From Hahella sp. (GTDB lineage: Bacteria; Pseudomonadota; Gammaproteobacteria; Pseudomonadales; Oleiphilaceae), in assembly GCA_028280065.1 (NCBI GenBank), contig JANQMN010000105.1:140796-204795 (forward strand): a stretch of 64,000 nt of DNA, read 5' to 3'. Made by a program: the position numbers and the translations under genes. The stretch's first letter is position 1. Every line of letters starts with the position of its first letter. A model generated the notes under the pieces. That model did no database searches and was not told the DNA's origin. It was given only the letters and a program-made list of their open reading frames with translations. Shown here one piece after another: positions 9,163 to 15,964 of this stretch.

Positions 9163-9325
9163 AGTTAAAAAATACTGCTTGGCGGCGGCCTGGAATTCAA
9201 ATCTTCGAAAATAAAACGAGTGAACGGTAGATTGGGAAATTCTCCTGCCAACATGGTATGGAGAACGAGGTGCGGAAATGGCTTTATTAATGTTATACAA
9301 AGGCAACTACTAAAAAGACTGCATA

Positions 9326-9607
9326 ATGAGTACTTCAGACAGCAAACAGTTGGTTCAGAATCCAGACTCATTAAGTGACACAATAGACGGTGAAGTAGTG
9401 CTTATGAGCCCGGTGACAGACTCGTATTGCACTCTAAATGAGACTGGAGCTGCGATTTGGGATCTACTAAAAAAACCTATTACTATGAAGCGATTGGTTG
9501 AATGTCTTGCCAACGATTTTGGGATAGAAAACGACAAAATTGAAAGACAAGTGTTTTTATTTGTTAACCGGCTAAGTGAGGAAGGTCTTATTTTAGAAGT
9601 TAAGTAG
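9326..9607 (+). CDS. PqqD-family RiPP recognition element (B1-like), copy 1
   Basis: A 93-residue PqqD/RRE protein that would bind a RiPP leader peptide and present it to tailoring enzymes. Visible family features are the strand-rich start GEVVLMSPVTDSYCTLNETG, the conserved AIWDLLKKPIT turn, and the winged-helix end with VECLANDFGIE and VFLFVNRLSEEGLIL. The ATG at 9326 is well placed. It heads a plus-strand unit with an HprK-like kinase and a sulfotransferase, not with the B2 protease. That suggests a scaffold for tailoring rather than leader removal. HprK-related kinases with a dedicated PqqD partner are a known arrangement (NCBIfam HPr-rel-A system). It is distinct in sequence from the second copy at 15965-16243. 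Confidence 0.85.
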   Translation: MSTSDSKQLVQNPDSLSDTIDGEVVLMSPVTDSYCTLNETGAAIWDLLKKPITMKRLVECLANDFGIENDKIERQVFLFVNRLSEEGLILEVK

Positions 9608-9699
9608 CAAGTGCTTCCTTTTTTTGCTCGGTCGGCGAGCAGGGAGTCGAGTCAGAAAACCCGCCAACTTTAGAAGTTTTATTGAATCATTTTTATTCT

Positions 9700-10641
9700 A
9701 TGTCCAAGTTTTGCTATAGAGCTTTAGATACTTACATAATCTCGGAGGTCGAGCTTCCGGAACTTTCCCCAGTAAAGGAAAGCGACGCTTTTGGAAGAAA
9801 GCCGATTCGTTTGAGACTTGGTGAACTCCCGGATGAGCTTGAAAATGCGACGCTGAAAAGTAGCATTCATCAAACAAATGGTGATTCAGAGCACTTAGTT
9901 GTGTTGCCGGGTAAAGTGAAGATGCTAACGAAGCATGGTGACACCATTATCATAGACCCATCAAGCAGCTCGACTGAAGAAACAGGGGAGGAAAAGCAAT
10001 GGCGAGTATTCGCTTTAGGTTCGGGATTAACATCAATTGCTTATCAGCGTGGGCTACTAGCAATGCATGCGAGTACCGTGAGATTACCTGGCAGTAACTG
10101 CGCAACCGCAATACTAGGGCATACTGCCGCAGGAAAATCTACTTTGTGCGCAGCTTTAGTAGAAAGAGGTGCCGAACTGTTAAACGATGATCTGACGCCT
10201 ATCCTTCTTGAGAATGGAGTTTTCTCTTCGCTCCCTGTTAGTAGAGCGATAAAACTGCATATTGATAGTCTGGTGGCTATCGGCAAATCAACGGTAAATT
10301 TAATGCCGGTTCGATCAAGTGTAAAAAAGTATCTCTTTTATCCACAAAATATTTGCTCGAAACCATTACCAATAGGGCGATTTATAATTATCGGGCAAGC
10401 AAGAAGTTGTCGCGAAGAAGGCAAAAAAACACTTGAGGGTGCGGCAGCATTTGCCCATATATCTAACTGTGTTCACAGGCGACGGGCTGCATCAGCTATG
10501 GGGTTGCGTGGAAGGATTTTTGCGCAGTGTATGCAAATAGCCAGATCAGTCCCGATAGAGACATTTTATTATAAGTACGACTTGGATAGACTATTACAGC
10601 TGGCAGAAAGTGTCATAGCGGATCAATGCGAAACGCAATGA
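9700..10641 (+). CDS. HprK-like peptide serine kinase (lasso peptide kinase/HprK-related kinase A type)
   Basis: A ~313-residue protein from ATG 9700; TTG 9682 with an upstream AGAAG is the alternative start. It has the HPr kinase/phosphorylase fold: LLAMHASTVRL with the family His, then the Walker A GHTAAGKSTLCAALVERG (about residues 145-160), then the acidic LLNDDLTPI. The N-terminal ~110 residues are diverged. In the paeninodin cluster the homologue PadeK phosphorylates the C-terminal Ser of the precursor, and the precursor found here also ends in Ser. The gene sits between a PqqD protein and a sulfotransferase, whose start overlaps it by 16 bases, so the three are probably one operon. The family is confident; action on the peptide is inferred. 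Confidence 0.82.
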   Translation: MSKFCYRALDTYIISEVELPELSPVKESDAFGRKPIRLRLGELPDELENATLKSSIHQTNGDSEHLVVLPGKVKMLTKHGDTIIIDPSSSSTEETGEEKQWRVFALGSGLTSIAYQRGLLAMHASTVRLPGSNCATAILGHTAAGKSTLCAALVERGAELLNDDLTPILLENGVFSSLPVSRAIKLHIDSLVAIGKSTVNLMPVRSSVKKYLFYPQNICSKPLPIGRFIIIGQARSCREEGKKTLEGAAAFAHISNCVHRRRAASAMGLRGRIFAQCMQIARSVPIETFYYKYDLDRLLQLAESVIADQCETQ

Positions 10642-11531
10642 AAGTGCCTAATTCTCAAAAAATGGAGGGGCGTATTGCTCTGCTCGCAAGTTACCCAAAA
10701 AGTGGCAGTACTTGGACACGGTTATTTTTATCCGCTGCATCTTTGGTGAAGGAAGGTGGCTCTGAGTTCAATCTGAATAGGCGGCCTTATGCAGTTCCTT
10801 TTGCGTCCGACAGAAAGTTGATTCTGGATGAAACCGGGCTTGATACCAGCGAACTTACTCTCGAAGAATCGGCGATGGCACAACGCTGGGCGCTGCAGGA
10901 ATTATCTTTTTATGCCGCTTTCAAAGGCAGACGTACCGGGCTCAAAACCCATGATCGATGGTTAGTCGGCCAAGATTCTAAACCTGTTTTCGATTCAACC
11001 AATTGTGCAGCGATTGTTCTGCTGGTGCGGAACCCATTGGATATTGCAGGTTCACTGGCCCACCATTTGGGAATCAGTATTGATGGTGCTATTGAACAGT
11101 TGTGCGATCCGGAATTTTGCATGACACCGGGATTAGATGAGCAAGTTCATACACAAATCCCCTACATTCAAGGAACCTGGGGGAGTCACACCGCAAGTTG
11201 GTTGCACGCCCCATTGCCACAAAGGATCGTAGTACGTTATGAAGATTTATTAGGCGACCCGGAAAAATGGTTTAGTAAGATTGCGATCTGCTTCGGCATA
11301 GAATTGACGCAGCAGGAATGCAAGCAAGCCATAGAGCATACGGGATTCTCAAAACTTCAAGATCTCGAAGCAAAAGATGGCTTCATCGAAAGGCCGGTAA
11401 AGTTAAACCAATTTTTCAGAAAAGGGCGTTTGGATGGCTGGAGAACCGAGCTCAACGATCGTCAAGTGCGAAAAATCATAGATAATTTCTCAGATATTAT
11501 GTCCGAATTAGGCTATGAGATACCTAATTGA
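10626..11531 (+). CDS. PAPS-dependent sulfotransferase
   Basis: A 301-residue cytosolic-type sulfotransferase. The 5'-phosphosulfate-binding loop is SYPKSGSTWTRLFL (about residues 23-36). The 3'-phosphate-binding region is IVLLVRNPLDIAGSLAHHLG. The C-terminal PAPS loop is seen as FFRKGRLDGWRTEL. It would transfer sulfate from PAPS to a hydroxyl or amine. It overlaps the kinase gene by 16 bases and ends 19 bases past the convergent cyclase gene's stop, so it is physically within the RiPP cluster. The acceptor could be the peptide (Ser/Thr) or a sugar of the surrounding glycan; the kinase operon favours the peptide, but this is inference. Confidence 0.85.
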   Translation: MRNAMKVPNSQKMEGRIALLASYPKSGSTWTRLFLSAASLVKEGGSEFNLNRRPYAVPFASDRKLILDETGLDTSELTLEESAMAQRWALQELSFYAAFKGRRTGLKTHDRWLVGQDSKPVFDSTNCAAIVLLVRNPLDIAGSLAHHLGISIDGAIEQLCDPEFCMTPGLDEQVHTQIPYIQGTWGSHTASWLHAPLPQRIVVRYEDLLGDPEKWFSKIAICFGIELTQQECKQAIEHTGFSKLQDLEAKDGFIERPVKLNQFFRKGRLDGWRTELNDRQVRKIIDNFSDIMSELGYEIPN

Positions 11532-13336
11532 GACTTAAGGTGACCCAAGTCGACTTGATCATGGCTCGGAGCGTGCAGCGCAAAAAATATTCCAAATCCT
11601 AGTCCGCGAGCTACTTTGCAAAACTCAAAATAATCGCTTTTAGCTATTGAATGTTGGTCTGAAGGGATACGCGCCGTTGCTGAAACGAGCGCTTCGATAT
11701 CGAGCATTTTCGAGACGCTGGAAATCTTGTTAATGCTCTGGAATATCTCTAGAAAAAGATGCCGGTCCCTCACGAACATCGAATGCCAATCTCCTGATTG
11801 CGATCCGCTTGGGATAATTTCGGGAGCTGAAAAGCCTACAAATCGCTCGTAAAGCCTCCGCGCAAACCAACGTGTTTCTCCTTCACGAAGCATGACATCT
11901 ACAGGGAGTCGCCAACAAAACTCTCTAAAAGCAAAATCGGTGAATGGATAAACGACCGGTGTATACCCCAGCTCATCATTAACTGCATTCCGATAACAAA
12001 GTCTTTCAAAAGCATTGGTAAACAGTTTTGATTTATAAGCCTGCAAGTCAGGGTGTTGATAAGTTGACTCTTCTAAACGGCCGACTATGTCATCACCAGC
12101 TAGAAAAGACTTTCGAAAGGGATTAAATGAAGACCTCTCTTGCAGTAAGGATCTTGCTTGATTCCTCGAATTGTCAACGATTCGCCTTAACCAGGGCTTT
12201 ATTCCGTAATTTAAAATGCTGGAGAAAAAGCTTGTAGACTGAGCCTGGGATGCTTCTTTCGCAAGCCGCATCCATAGACGAGTGTTGTTAGTAGGTGCAA
12301 TACTGGCGAATTGTCGCAACCCGGCGGGGCTTATGGTTTCATTACCGAACTGCCCGCTAAACATGGCTCTACAGCCGAGTGCATGAGCTTTCGATTGAAT
12401 CTCGTGATGCCACCACACCGCAGCGGGAGCAGGTATCACATCAGATAACGCCTCGATAAAATGCCATAGAATGGCGGGCAAGCTCTTGGTAGTGCTGGAA
12501 ATTCGGGAATGAAAAATCTGGTCGAACCTACTGGCAACTTTTTCAGCTTGACTAAATTCACTCCAATCTTCATTGCGCTGATGGTTTGCACCACCCATCG
12601 AGGTTAGGTTTGCTTCAGTGCCGCAAACGGTATAGGCGTAGATGCGTTGGTTTGAGCCTGTATGTCTAGCGACTGCTCCGGCAATAATGCCGGAGTCCAG
12701 CCCTCCGGATAGCGTTAAGGCAACCGGTTTAGCGCTATCCAGGGTAGATAAACTTTCGCCTACCGCGCAAGTTATCAACTCCTCCGCCTCATCCAAAAGC
12801 TCATGGGCAGTAATGTTGCTGGTTTTCTCGAAAGAACGATAGATCTTCAACTTGGGTAACACGGGATAGTGATGAGTCTTAAACTTGCCGCCTGATCCAA
12901 ATTCAACGATTTCGCCAGGCTGAAGGCTCTTAACTCCGCTGTAGGGCGTGCTGTCGTCAGCGACGAGAAAACCATGCCCTCTTGCTGCTACCCAGGCGAA
13001 GTCTAGCCGTGCTGCGCGATTGGGGACTTCTTTAAAGTTGTCGAAGATGCGTAGGCTTGTTTTACTTTTCGTATAAAAGGCTTTGAAGGTAGAGTGGCGC
13101 CCACGGGCTAGCAGAACTCTACCCTGCTTTGGCTGGAAATAAACAAAGGTATGTTTGTCCAACTGCGGGTCCCAAATCTGTGGGGCAAGGCAGAGAGCAT
13201 TTGCCGCCCTGCTAAACGCAGTATCAGATTCTGGTGAAAAAGACGATTCCGTCAGACTGAAAAGTTGATGGGGGGGAGTATTTCCTGCAGAGTCCGGACT
13301 ATCGCTAGTTGAAAGGGGAAGTTCAATTGCTGCCAA
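11513..13336 (-). CDS. Asparagine-synthetase-like lasso cyclase (C protein)
   Basis: A 607-residue asparagine synthetase B homologue predicted to adenylate an Asp/Glu side chain of the precursor and form a macrolactam. The ATP/PPi loop ALTLSGGLDSGIIAGAVARH lies near residue 210. The C-terminal synthetase domain has ELGYTPVVYPFTDFAFREFC, equivalent to the PF.D motif. The N-terminal glutaminase-like domain is degraded and lacks the catalytic Cys2, as in lasso cyclases and unlike true AsnB or XrtA-system amidotransferases. There is no ATG: the frame opens with TTG at 13336 directly after an in-frame TAA, with no clear Shine-Dalgarno. The real start may therefore differ, or the 5' end may be damaged. 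The precursor gene lies 176 bases upstream on the same strand. Confidence 0.82.
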   Translation of the reverse strand: MAAIELPLSTSDSPDSAGNTPPHQLFSLTESSFSPESDTAFSRAANALCLAPQIWDPQLDKHTFVYFQPKQGRVLLARGRHSTFKAFYTKSKTSLRIFDNFKEVPNRAARLDFAWVAARGHGFLVADDSTPYSGVKSLQPGEIVEFGSGGKFKTHHYPVLPKLKIYRSFEKTSNITAHELLDEAEELITCAVGESLSTLDSAKPVALTLSGGLDSGIIAGAVARHTGSNQRIYAYTVCGTEANLTSMGGANHQRNEDWSEFSQAEKVASRFDQIFHSRISSTTKSLPAILWHFIEALSDVIPAPAAVWWHHEIQSKAHALGCRAMFSGQFGNETISPAGLRQFASIAPTNNTRLWMRLAKEASQAQSTSFFSSILNYGIKPWLRRIVDNSRNQARSLLQERSSFNPFRKSFLAGDDIVGRLEESTYQHPDLQAYKSKLFTNAFERLCYRNAVNDELGYTPVVYPFTDFAFREFCWRLPVDVMLREGETRWFARRLYERFVGFSAPEIIPSGSQSGDWHSMFVRDRHLFLEIFQSINKISSVSKMLDIEALVSATARIPSDQHSIAKSDYFEFCKVARGLGFGIFFALHAPSHDQVDLGHLKSQLGIS

Positions 13337-13512
13337 TTATGGTTTCTGTAAAGCTTTAATTGATTAAAAACTTAGGCATAAAAAACAACCTGCAATAATG
13401 TAACCCGGAGGCTAAAGATGGGCTTCTTTTTCATTTAATCGAGCAGTAAATGTTGAACTGCAAATGAGTCAATGCAGGCAAAGCCAGCCATGACTTCTGT
13501 CGAAAAAAGGTA

Positions 13513-13677
13513 TCAAGATTGCTTAAATCCCCCATCAGAGGGAGGAGTTGCTCCGATCTTCATAGTACGCTCAATTACATCAATGACTGTGAGCTTCGGT
13601 TCCACCCATGCTTTTTTGCTTTTGTTTTCATTCGGGGCTCTGTCACTTTGCCTCATATCATTATTTTGACTATCCAT
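13513..13677 (-). CDS. Lasso-peptide-like RiPP precursor (A peptide), paeninodin-type leader
   Basis: A 54-residue ORF too short for most gene callers. ATG at 13677 is preceded by GAGG at usual spacing and the stop is TGA at 13513. The leader contains WVEPKLTVIDVIERTM: a W-x2-P-x-L block, the element read by PqqD-type RREs, then hydrophobic residues and Thr at -2. Cutting after TM, as in paeninodin, leaves the core KIGATPPSDGGFKQS. Asp9 is correctly placed for a nine-residue macrolactam ring with residue 1, the tail is six residues, and the last residue is Ser, the residue phosphorylated in paeninodin. Lys at core position 1 is unusual. It is co-oriented with the cyclase gene immediately downstream. 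Precursor identity is strong; exact cleavage site and lasso fold are inference. Confidence 0.82.
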   Translation of the reverse strand: MDSQNNDMRQSDRAPNENKSKKAWVEPKLTVIDVIERTMKIGATPPSDGGFKQS

Positions 13678-13903
13678 GGATTACCTCAATTAATATCAAT
13701 AAACCTAGGAAGTAGGCATACTTCCGCAATCACTATCTGGTTAAGAGTCTCAGGCGAGTACATACAGCACATCAAGGATAGCACCTGTTCGATCCTGATG
13801 CCATGGTCCTTGTAAAAGCCCTACAGCTGAAAAACAGACGAATAATGAGTTGTAAACTAAGTAAGCGATACACTCCGCAGTATTATTAACCTGTACCACT
13901 GAT
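13678..13903. other. Divergent promoter region between precursor and methyltransferase
   Basis: This 226-base gap separates the precursor gene (minus) from the methyltransferase fragment (plus). All three plus-strand frames are interrupted by stops, and none encodes the missing N-terminal part of the methyltransferase. It should contain the promoter for the precursor-cyclase unit, but I cannot identify clear -35/-10 boxes. Confidence 0.35.
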
Positions 13904-14710
13904 TTGTTCGGCACGGGCACAGGAGTTTTAGCCACAATCGCTGCCATGGCAGGAGCTAAGCACGTTTATGCAGTAGAGTGCAGCGGCCTTGGGGGGCTGG
14001 CATCACAGGTGTTTAAAAGAAATGGAGTTTCTAACAAGGTTACTGTCATAGAAGGGAGGTCCACGGACATCGAGCTGCCTGAAAAAGCGAGTGTTTTGGT
14101 CAGTGAGATTATCGGTAACGATCCGTTGGATGAGGGTGTCCTGCCGACCACCGCTGATGCTATTAGCAGGCTTCTTAAGCCTGATGCTCGGTTAATACCC
14201 TCTTCCATCGATATTATCGCTTTGCCTGTTAATGTCCCTGAAGAAGTGCTTCAGTCGAGATTGTTTACCGAAGCAGTCATGCAAAGGTGGAAAGAGCTTC
14301 ATGATATTGATTTCTCTCCTTTTTTGGAGGCCTCCCGTCAGCAAGATCATGATTTGTTTTTAAACACTTATAAGGCAAAAGATTGGCTGGCACTGACAGA
14401 TCCAATAGTTTTACATCGCATTAGTTTAAACAATATTAGGGAGACTGAGTTTGATTCACTTCATCAGGTTACCGTATCGAATACTGGGCTAATCAATGGC
14501 ATTATTGTCTACTTCTGCTTAGGTCTGGCTGAATCGGTGGTTCTATCTATCGATCCCAGGGATGTTTCAAGTGACAACAGTTGGTTCAGTAAGACATGGA
14601 TCCCTGGTGAATCAATCCCTGTTAAGGTGGGAGAGGAGATTGAACTGCGCTATATGTTTAAAAAGCGAAGGTCTACTTTTAATGTTGAGGTTGTTTCCCG
14701 GAAAGGTTAG
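13904..14710 (+). CDS. PRMT/L11-MTase-like class I methyltransferase, apparently N-terminally truncated
   Basis: A 268-residue protein from a TTG at 13904 that starts inside motif I: only LFGTGTGVLATIAAMAGAKH is present, where intact homologues have ~50-60 residues before it. An in-frame stop at 13862 limits any extension to about 13 codons. The SAM-binding acidic end (VYAVECSG) is present. So is a PRMT-like double-E loop, SEIIGNDPLDEGVL. A beta-barrel-like C-terminal half continues to residue 268. It lies 226 bases from the divergently oriented precursor gene, so peptide methylation is conceivable. The lost start and absent ribosome-binding site suggest a decaying or non-standardly initiated gene. 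The substrate is unknown. Confidence 0.65.
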   Translation: MFGTGTGVLATIAAMAGAKHVYAVECSGLGGLASQVFKRNGVSNKVTVIEGRSTDIELPEKASVLVSEIIGNDPLDEGVLPTTADAISRLLKPDARLIPSSIDIIALPVNVPEEVLQSRLFTEAVMQRWKELHDIDFSPFLEASRQQDHDLFLNTYKAKDWLALTDPIVLHRISLNNIRETEFDSLHQVTVSNTGLINGIIVYFCLGLAESVVLSIDPRDVSSDNSWFSKTWIPGESIPVKVGEEIELRYMFKKRRSTFNVEVVSRKG

Positions 14711-14889
14711 AGCCGAAAGACGTGTGGGGCCAGCTTTGACAAGATAGTTCTTTAAAGTCCGACCAATTTTGGATTGTTCGGGAGTGATGATCAACATCGC
14801 TGCTTTACTTTGCAAGATCCAAAGCGTTATCTGTCTATATTTCGTTATCCAATGTACTGCTACCAATATTGCCTGGGGGAGCTATCTGG

Positions 14890-15648
14890 ATGCTAAGAAG
14901 TCTTCTAGAGTCGTTGACGAGAAACTGGGTTTTCCGCAGGCGATTACCCGATGTAGTGGGAAGAGCTCCGATCTACGTCTCTGGCTCGGCTGGACTTAGG
15001 TACATCTTTCGCCCGATGGATGCCGTTGACCCGAATCTATGCCAACTGGCAGTGGAGTTTGTAGATAAAGGGGATGTCGTCTGGGACATTGGAGCTAACA
15101 TCGGGCTTTTTGCCTTTTCGGCGGCCAGTCTTTCAGGCTCTGAGGGGACTGTAGTTGCATTTGAACCGGACGCGTGGCTCGTTCAGCTTCTGCGTCGCTC
15201 CTGCGCTTTACAGCCAACTAACACTGCAACTGTGACTGTGGTTCCAGCGGCAGTCGCAAGCTCATGTGACTTACGGATGCTCAGTTTGGCCCGTCGTTCC
15301 CGGGCAGCGAACTTCCTACAGGGATATGGTTCCACTCAGACCGGTGGAGTTTCCGAGGTTCAGACAGTCGTTTCGCTCTCGTTGGACTGGATCGCGCAGC
15401 GTCTCCCGCCGCCCGATCTGGTCAAGATTGACGTCGAAGGCGCAGAGTTCGAAGTTTTAAAGGGGGCAGTGGACTTGCTGCGGAAGCATCGGCCGCGGAT
15501 CCTTGTGGAGGTTTCCAAGCAAACATCCGGGTATGTCAGCATCCTACTGAAAGAACTCGGCTACGAGATCTTTGATGGTGAGTTACCAAAAGCGAATCGT
15601 CAACCCTTAGAACTGGCCCCTTGGAGTACGATTGCGCTTCCTGCTTAA
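14890..15648 (+). CDS. FkbM-family methyltransferase, second copy
   Basis: A ~252-residue FkbM methyltransferase. ATG 14890 is chosen because GGGGAG lies 8-9 bases upstream; a TTG at 14869 would extend it by seven residues. Motif I is VVWDIGANIGLFAFSAASL (about residue 72), followed by VVAFEPDAWLVQLLRRS. The family signature LVKIDVEGAEFEVLKGA and ILVEVSKQTSG come later. Its base composition is unlike its neighbours: the line 15361-15420 has 39 G/C of 60, against 28 of 60 in the B2 gene at 16321-16380. This hints at separate acquisition. Target could be the peptide or a glycan sugar; nothing in the sequence decides. Confidence 0.85.
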   Translation: MLRSLLESLTRNWVFRRRLPDVVGRAPIYVSGSAGLRYIFRPMDAVDPNLCQLAVEFVDKGDVVWDIGANIGLFAFSAASLSGSEGTVVAFEPDAWLVQLLRRSCALQPTNTATVTVVPAAVASSCDLRMLSLARRSRAANFLQGYGSTQTGGVSEVQTVVSLSLDWIAQRLPPPDLVKIDVEGAEFEVLKGAVDLLRKHRPRILVEVSKQTSGYVSILLKELGYEIFDGELPKANRQPLELAPWSTIALPA

Positions 15649-15946
15649 CCGGGTAATGAGGGGTATCTAATCCTCAGCCCACGATACCTTGCAGCGGGTT
15701 CACCTAAGGATTTTTACTCTCAGGATAGTAAAGATTGATCCAGCTATTTGCGGAGCATATTTGGCAACCCTAGCTGGAATCCCTTACAGGTGAGGGCTGC
15801 ATTTCCAGGATCAGTTTAATTCAAAATATCGGGAAGTTGGCATAAGTGCTAAACTGATGTAACTAATTTTGATAGAACGTCACTTTAGTGCTCCAGTCAG
15901 TGTCTGTGACGTGTATCCATGACCTAGGGAACCATAGGTTACCTTG
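15649..15946. other. Intergenic region upstream of B1-B2-exporter operon
   Basis: About 300 bases without a gene. I examined ATG/GTG starts on both strands for a second precursor; all are stopped within about 20 codons and lack a leader motif. It contains a 7-base inverted repeat CCAGCTA...TAGCTGG near 15740-15780 and the dyad at 15877-15912. Confidence 0.4.
15877..15912. promoter_or_regulatory. Inverted repeat ahead of the B1-B2-exporter operon
   Basis: ACGTCAC (15877-15883) and GTGACGT (15906-15912) are perfect complements separated by 22 bases, 35-50 bases before the candidate starts of the PqqD gene. It may be a hairpin in the leader RNA or paired half-sites for a regulator. This is a tentative call from symmetry alone. 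Confidence 0.25.
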
Positions 15947-15964
15947 ATGAGCGGAGGACCAATT

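Larger units (their letters stand above)
8767..9325. other. Divergent intergenic region upstream of the RiPP B1-kinase operon
   Basis: This stretch lies between the nucleotidyltransferase start and the first PqqD-like gene. It contains the hairpin at 8947-8998 and the short dyad at 9146-9162, both listed separately, and a consensus-like TATAAT at 9079-9084 without a good -35 at 17 bases. I looked for a second precursor peptide on both strands and found no ORF with a P-x-L leader and Thr at -2. Confidence 0.4.

Noticed and set aside
9252..9380. Short plus-strand ORF just before the first PqqD gene, considered as a second precursor
   Set aside because: It overlaps the PqqD gene in another frame, lacks a P-x-L leader block and Thr at -2, and has no plausible ring residue.
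11513..13336. True asparagine synthetase or XrtA/PEP-CTERM-system amidotransferase
   Set aside because: The N-terminal catalytic Cys is missing and the gene sits next to a lasso-type precursor with B1/B2 genes nearby.
13472..13669. 65-codon plus-strand ORF with a hydrophobic C terminus, a possible small membrane protein or immunity protein
   Set aside because: It is almost exactly antisense to the RiPP precursor gene, has no ribosome-binding site and no recognisable sequence; the minus-strand precursor explains the region.
13750..13947. 65-residue minus-strand ORF upstream of the precursor
   Set aside because: It is antisense to the methyltransferase start and has no leader or core features.
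15649..15946. Search for a precursor ahead of the B1-B2-exporter operon
   Set aside because: All ATG/GTG frames on both strands stop within about 20 codons and none shows leader features.
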